From Chara braunii (taxonomy: Eukaryota; Streptophyta; Charophyceae; Charales; Characeae), in assembly GCA_003427395.1 (NCBI GenBank), contig BFEA01000660.1:345374-378423 (forward strand): 33,050 nt of DNA, given 5' to 3'. The notes below the pieces were generated by a model, which worked only from the letters and a program-made list of their open reading frames with translations, was not told where the DNA came from and searched no databases. The position numbers and the translations under genes are program-made. Below, in pieces: positions 30,982 through 33,050 of the stretch (positions within the stretch are counted from its first letter, which is position 1; the number at the start of each line of letters is the position of its first letter).

Positions 30982-31017
<36 letters not shown>
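30879..31017. repeat. Homopolymer block: G21, A33, purine mix, G31
   Basis: G-run 30879-30899, A-run 30903-30935, an A/G-rich stretch, then G-run 30987-31017. Poly(G) this long is rare in genomes and prone to sequencing and assembly error. It could form quadruplex or triplex DNA. Confidence 0.95.
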
Positions 31018-31019
<2 letters not shown>

Positions 31020-31084
31020 GGAGAGAAAGAAAGGAAAAAAAAAGAAGACGATGACACTGATGGACAATGACATAGCGCCGCGAC

Positions 31085-31283
31085 CAGAGTTTTGTTTCAT
31101 TCCTTTTTCTACATACATTTGTTGGCTTAAAAGTTTTTTTAATGTTGTACAGAAGTAAACTCCTGGCTGATTATCATAACAATGGCAATGACAATAACAG
31201 CATGCCTCCAATCAAAAGACACCGTTAGCACCTGAGCACCAGGAAAATGAAGGAAGAGGGAAACAGGTAACACCACACCATTA
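31085..31283. repeat. 200-bp direct repeat, copy 1
   Basis: CAGAGTTTTGTTTCATTCC... through ACCACACCATTA matches 31458-31667 at about 90% by eye, including CTCCTGG-TGATTATCATAAC. The preceding GCGCCGCGAC resembles the right end of the small element at 31284-31451, suggesting that a longer unit was once tandem. Confidence 0.85.
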
Positions 31284-31451
31284 GGGCGTTGCCGCATGGC
31301 ACACAAAACGAAAAACGAAACGAATGTATCTTCTCCCAGAAAATGGCCAGGTTCATCGATTTGCTATAAATAGTAACGAGTGTATTTTGCCACCTTTGGT
31401 GGCCAGGTGCACTCGTTTCGTTTTCGTTTCGTGTGCCGTGCGGCGAGACCC
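31284..31451. mobile_element. 168-bp MITE-like element with about 39-bp inverted ends
   Basis: The left end starts GGGCGTTGCCGCATGGCACA and the right end, reverse-complemented, starts GGGTCTCGCCGCACGGCACA. Both continue through AAACGAAAA-CGAAACGA, about 85% identity over 39-40 bp. Flanks are TTA on the left and TTT on the right, which would be a decayed 3-bp duplication of the PIF/Harbinger (Tourist) type. That assignment is tentative. It sits between the two 200-bp direct repeats. Confidence 0.6.
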
Positions 31452-31457
31452 TTTGTA

Positions 31458-31667
31458 CAGAGTTTTGTTTCATTCCTTTCTCTACATACATTTGTTGGCT
31501 TAAAAGTTCGAATTTTTAAAAAAAAATGTTGTACAGAAGTAAACTCCTGGGTGATTATCATAACAATGGCAATGACAATAATAGCATGCCTCCAATCAAA
31601 AGACACCATTGGCACCTGAGCTCCAAGAAAATGAAGGAAGAGGGGAACAGGTAACACCACACAATTA
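31458..31667. repeat. 200-bp direct repeat, copy 2
   Basis: Second copy of 31085-31283, offset by 373 bp. It has an extra AATTTTTAAAA stretch around 31510. It lies within the presumed intron downstream of the host exon. Confidence 0.85.
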
Positions 31668-31724
31668 GCACAGCAGCAAATCAATAACAATTTACAATTA
31701 CACACTGAAGGCATCCACACTTAC

Positions 31725-32851
31725 AGAAGCCTCATTGTTCGTGAACTGCACGTCAACAGTAACAAGTTTTCCTCCTCTACCAGGGTGCCCACCGGCGACA
31801 AACACGGCTCCGCCTGTCACGGACTTGCCACGTGTCAGCTCCAGGTTCTTCAGCGTGAGCTGACCGTCCATATCCACCAGGAACAACTGCACCCTGCCCT
31901 CTCCATCAATCTTACATGGATCGGGGGCACACTTCCCCACAATGGTGGCATTATAGTTTACTGGAGGTAGGTTGGCTCCTCCTAGGACAATGTTAGATGT
32001 GATGACGATGCGTGAAACACGCAATGCCACCTTGTCGATCAGGCAGCCCACGTCAGCACACCATGCAGTCCCTTCAGCACCTTGTGGATGGACTACACCT
32101 CCCTGATGATCGGCAGCAATTACACCCTCATCACCCCCTGACGTGTTCGGCAACTGCATCCCTCTACTGCTCGCTCCCCCCAAATCACTGTAGGTGGAGG
32201 GAATGTCCAGGCCTGTCACCGCAGCTGCACCTGGGGGCCACCTCTGCAACGCTGGGTAATTATACTCCAGGTCCTCGTCCAAAGGATGTGAGGCTGGATC
32301 GGTCGAAAAAGTGTCAACATCCACAGGAGGAGTGCCCTGGTCCATAGGAAAAGTCCCCTGGTCCATAGGAAGAGTGCCCTGGTCCATAGGAACAGTCCCC
32401 TGATCCATAGGAATGGTCCCCTGGTCCAAAGGAACAGTTCCCTGCTCCAAAGGAAGGGTGCCCTGGTCCATAGTGCCTTGATCTGTAGGATCCAGAGTAA
32501 ATGTCAGCGGATCATGAACAGGTTGATTCTGGTCTTGGGCCTGCGACGCAAAACCGGGGTCCGCCATAGGCAAGACTGTTCCCAGCGGGGTCTTAGTTGT
32601 CATCACTGATCCATTGCCGCCTCCTCCATCTATAACTCCTGGGAGATGGATGTCTGGAGGAAGATTCAATCCCCTTTGGAATCCCATTGTTGTCTCCGCT
32701 ACAGTACCGACGGGTGGCGTTTGCTGCAGAGCCCCCATTCCCATTTGCATCATGGGGTCTTGAAGGATTGGGGTTGGGTCTCCAGATGTCAATTTCCAAG
32801 GCTTCCCACCATCGGCTTGAAGCTGGGGGTCCAATGCCGCACCAAAATCTG
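31725..32851 (-). CDS. Internal exon of a host gene: heptad-like DQGT repeats and beta-helix-like C-terminal part
   Basis: An open frame of about 390 codons on the minus strand with no ATG at its beginning. Its start looks like a splice acceptor: CTGTTCTCTTCCTGTGCAG ends at 32852, and a second CAG follows three bases later (NAGNAG). The other end is a canonical donor, GTAAGT at 31724-31719, right after the codons for N-N-E-A-S (phase 0). Roughly at residues 135-187 (counted from 32894) is a seven-residue repeat, x-D-Q-G-T-x-P, seven times. Roughly at residues 287-390 are IVITSNIVLGGANLPP, a Cys pair (CAPDPC), QLTLKNLELTRG, TGGAVFVAGG and VQFTNNEAS. These GGA and F-x-N-N patterns are typical of right-handed parallel beta-helix proteins (pectate-lyase-like or Pmp-like), usually extracellular. 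The function is unknown. Neighbouring exons lie outside the window or were not identified. Confidence 0.7.
32330..32490 (-). repeat. 21-bp tandem repeat coding for the DQGT heptad
   Basis: On the plus strand, CCCTGGTCCATAGGAA with small changes recurs every 21 bp. It encodes M/L-D/E-Q-G-T-x-P units. In-frame length change would be tolerated. Confidence 0.9.
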
Positions 32852-33050
32852 CTGCACAGGAAGAGAACAGTGTGCATGCGAAAAAGTCGAGCAAAAAAAT
32901 ACATATATACGTTTTTTTCCGGTCAGGTCGAGCGGCAGTGGCCGGGGCCGTAACTAGGCGGCCATGCTGTGCCTCTAGTGCCAGCGGCGTGTCTGGAGTG
33001 TATTTTTTGGCTGTGACAGACCTTTCTTTGTTTCGTGGATGTTTTGCTGG
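32852..33050 (-). other. Intron upstream of the host exon (partial)
   Basis: The minus strand just before the exon is pyrimidine-rich, ending TTCTCTTCCTGTGCAG. No coding similarity was seen up to the window edge. Confidence 0.5.

Overview
The window looks like repeat-dominated nuclear DNA of a plant-lineage eukaryote. It holds three decayed Ty3/gypsy retroelements, two hAT-like DNA transposons with 8-bp target duplications, plant-type initiator-Met tRNA primer sites and one spliced host exon. There are no bacterial gene clusters, rRNAs or CRISPR arrays. A charophyte green alga such as Chara is my guess from the style of the gag and pol proteins, but the sequence alone does not prove it.

Layout. 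1-695: 3' end of a chromodomain gypsy polyprotein (plus strand). 696-7655: non-coding DNA with tandem duplications, a long (CT)n/(GT)n tract with one N, a 600-bp pyrimidine-rich minisatellite and a tRNA-derived SINE-like head near 5900. 7656-20894: a gypsy retrotransposon with two recognisable LTRs (7656-8079 and 20487-20894), a primer binding site and gag, protease, RT, RNase H and integrase in order, all broken. Its RT is split by a 6.3-kb non-coding insertion (11793-18094). Removing the insertion and one 4-bp target copy restores the reading frame across the join. The insertion carries two arrays of degenerate hairpin-like repeats.

20895-21634: (GAAA)n and a GTGGGACA minisatellite. 28489 down to about 22020: a second gypsy element on the minus strand (primer site, leader, gag, protease, RT, RNase H, integrase). 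It is interrupted in RT by a 534-bp hAT-like element (23789-24322). 28721-29848: a 1128-bp hAT-like element just upstream of that element's primer site. 30879-31017: long G and A homopolymers. 31085-31667: a 200-bp direct duplication around a small TIR element. 31725-32851 (minus): the only convincing host coding sequence, an internal exon with a seven-residue repeat and a beta-helix-like C-terminal part.

Nothing except that exon looks functional as protein. The most interesting structure is the 14444-15170 array: about nine copies of a hairpin whose 12-nt loop is nearly constant, while the outer stem changes from copy to copy and mostly keeps its pairing. Every coordinate and alignment here was made by eye.
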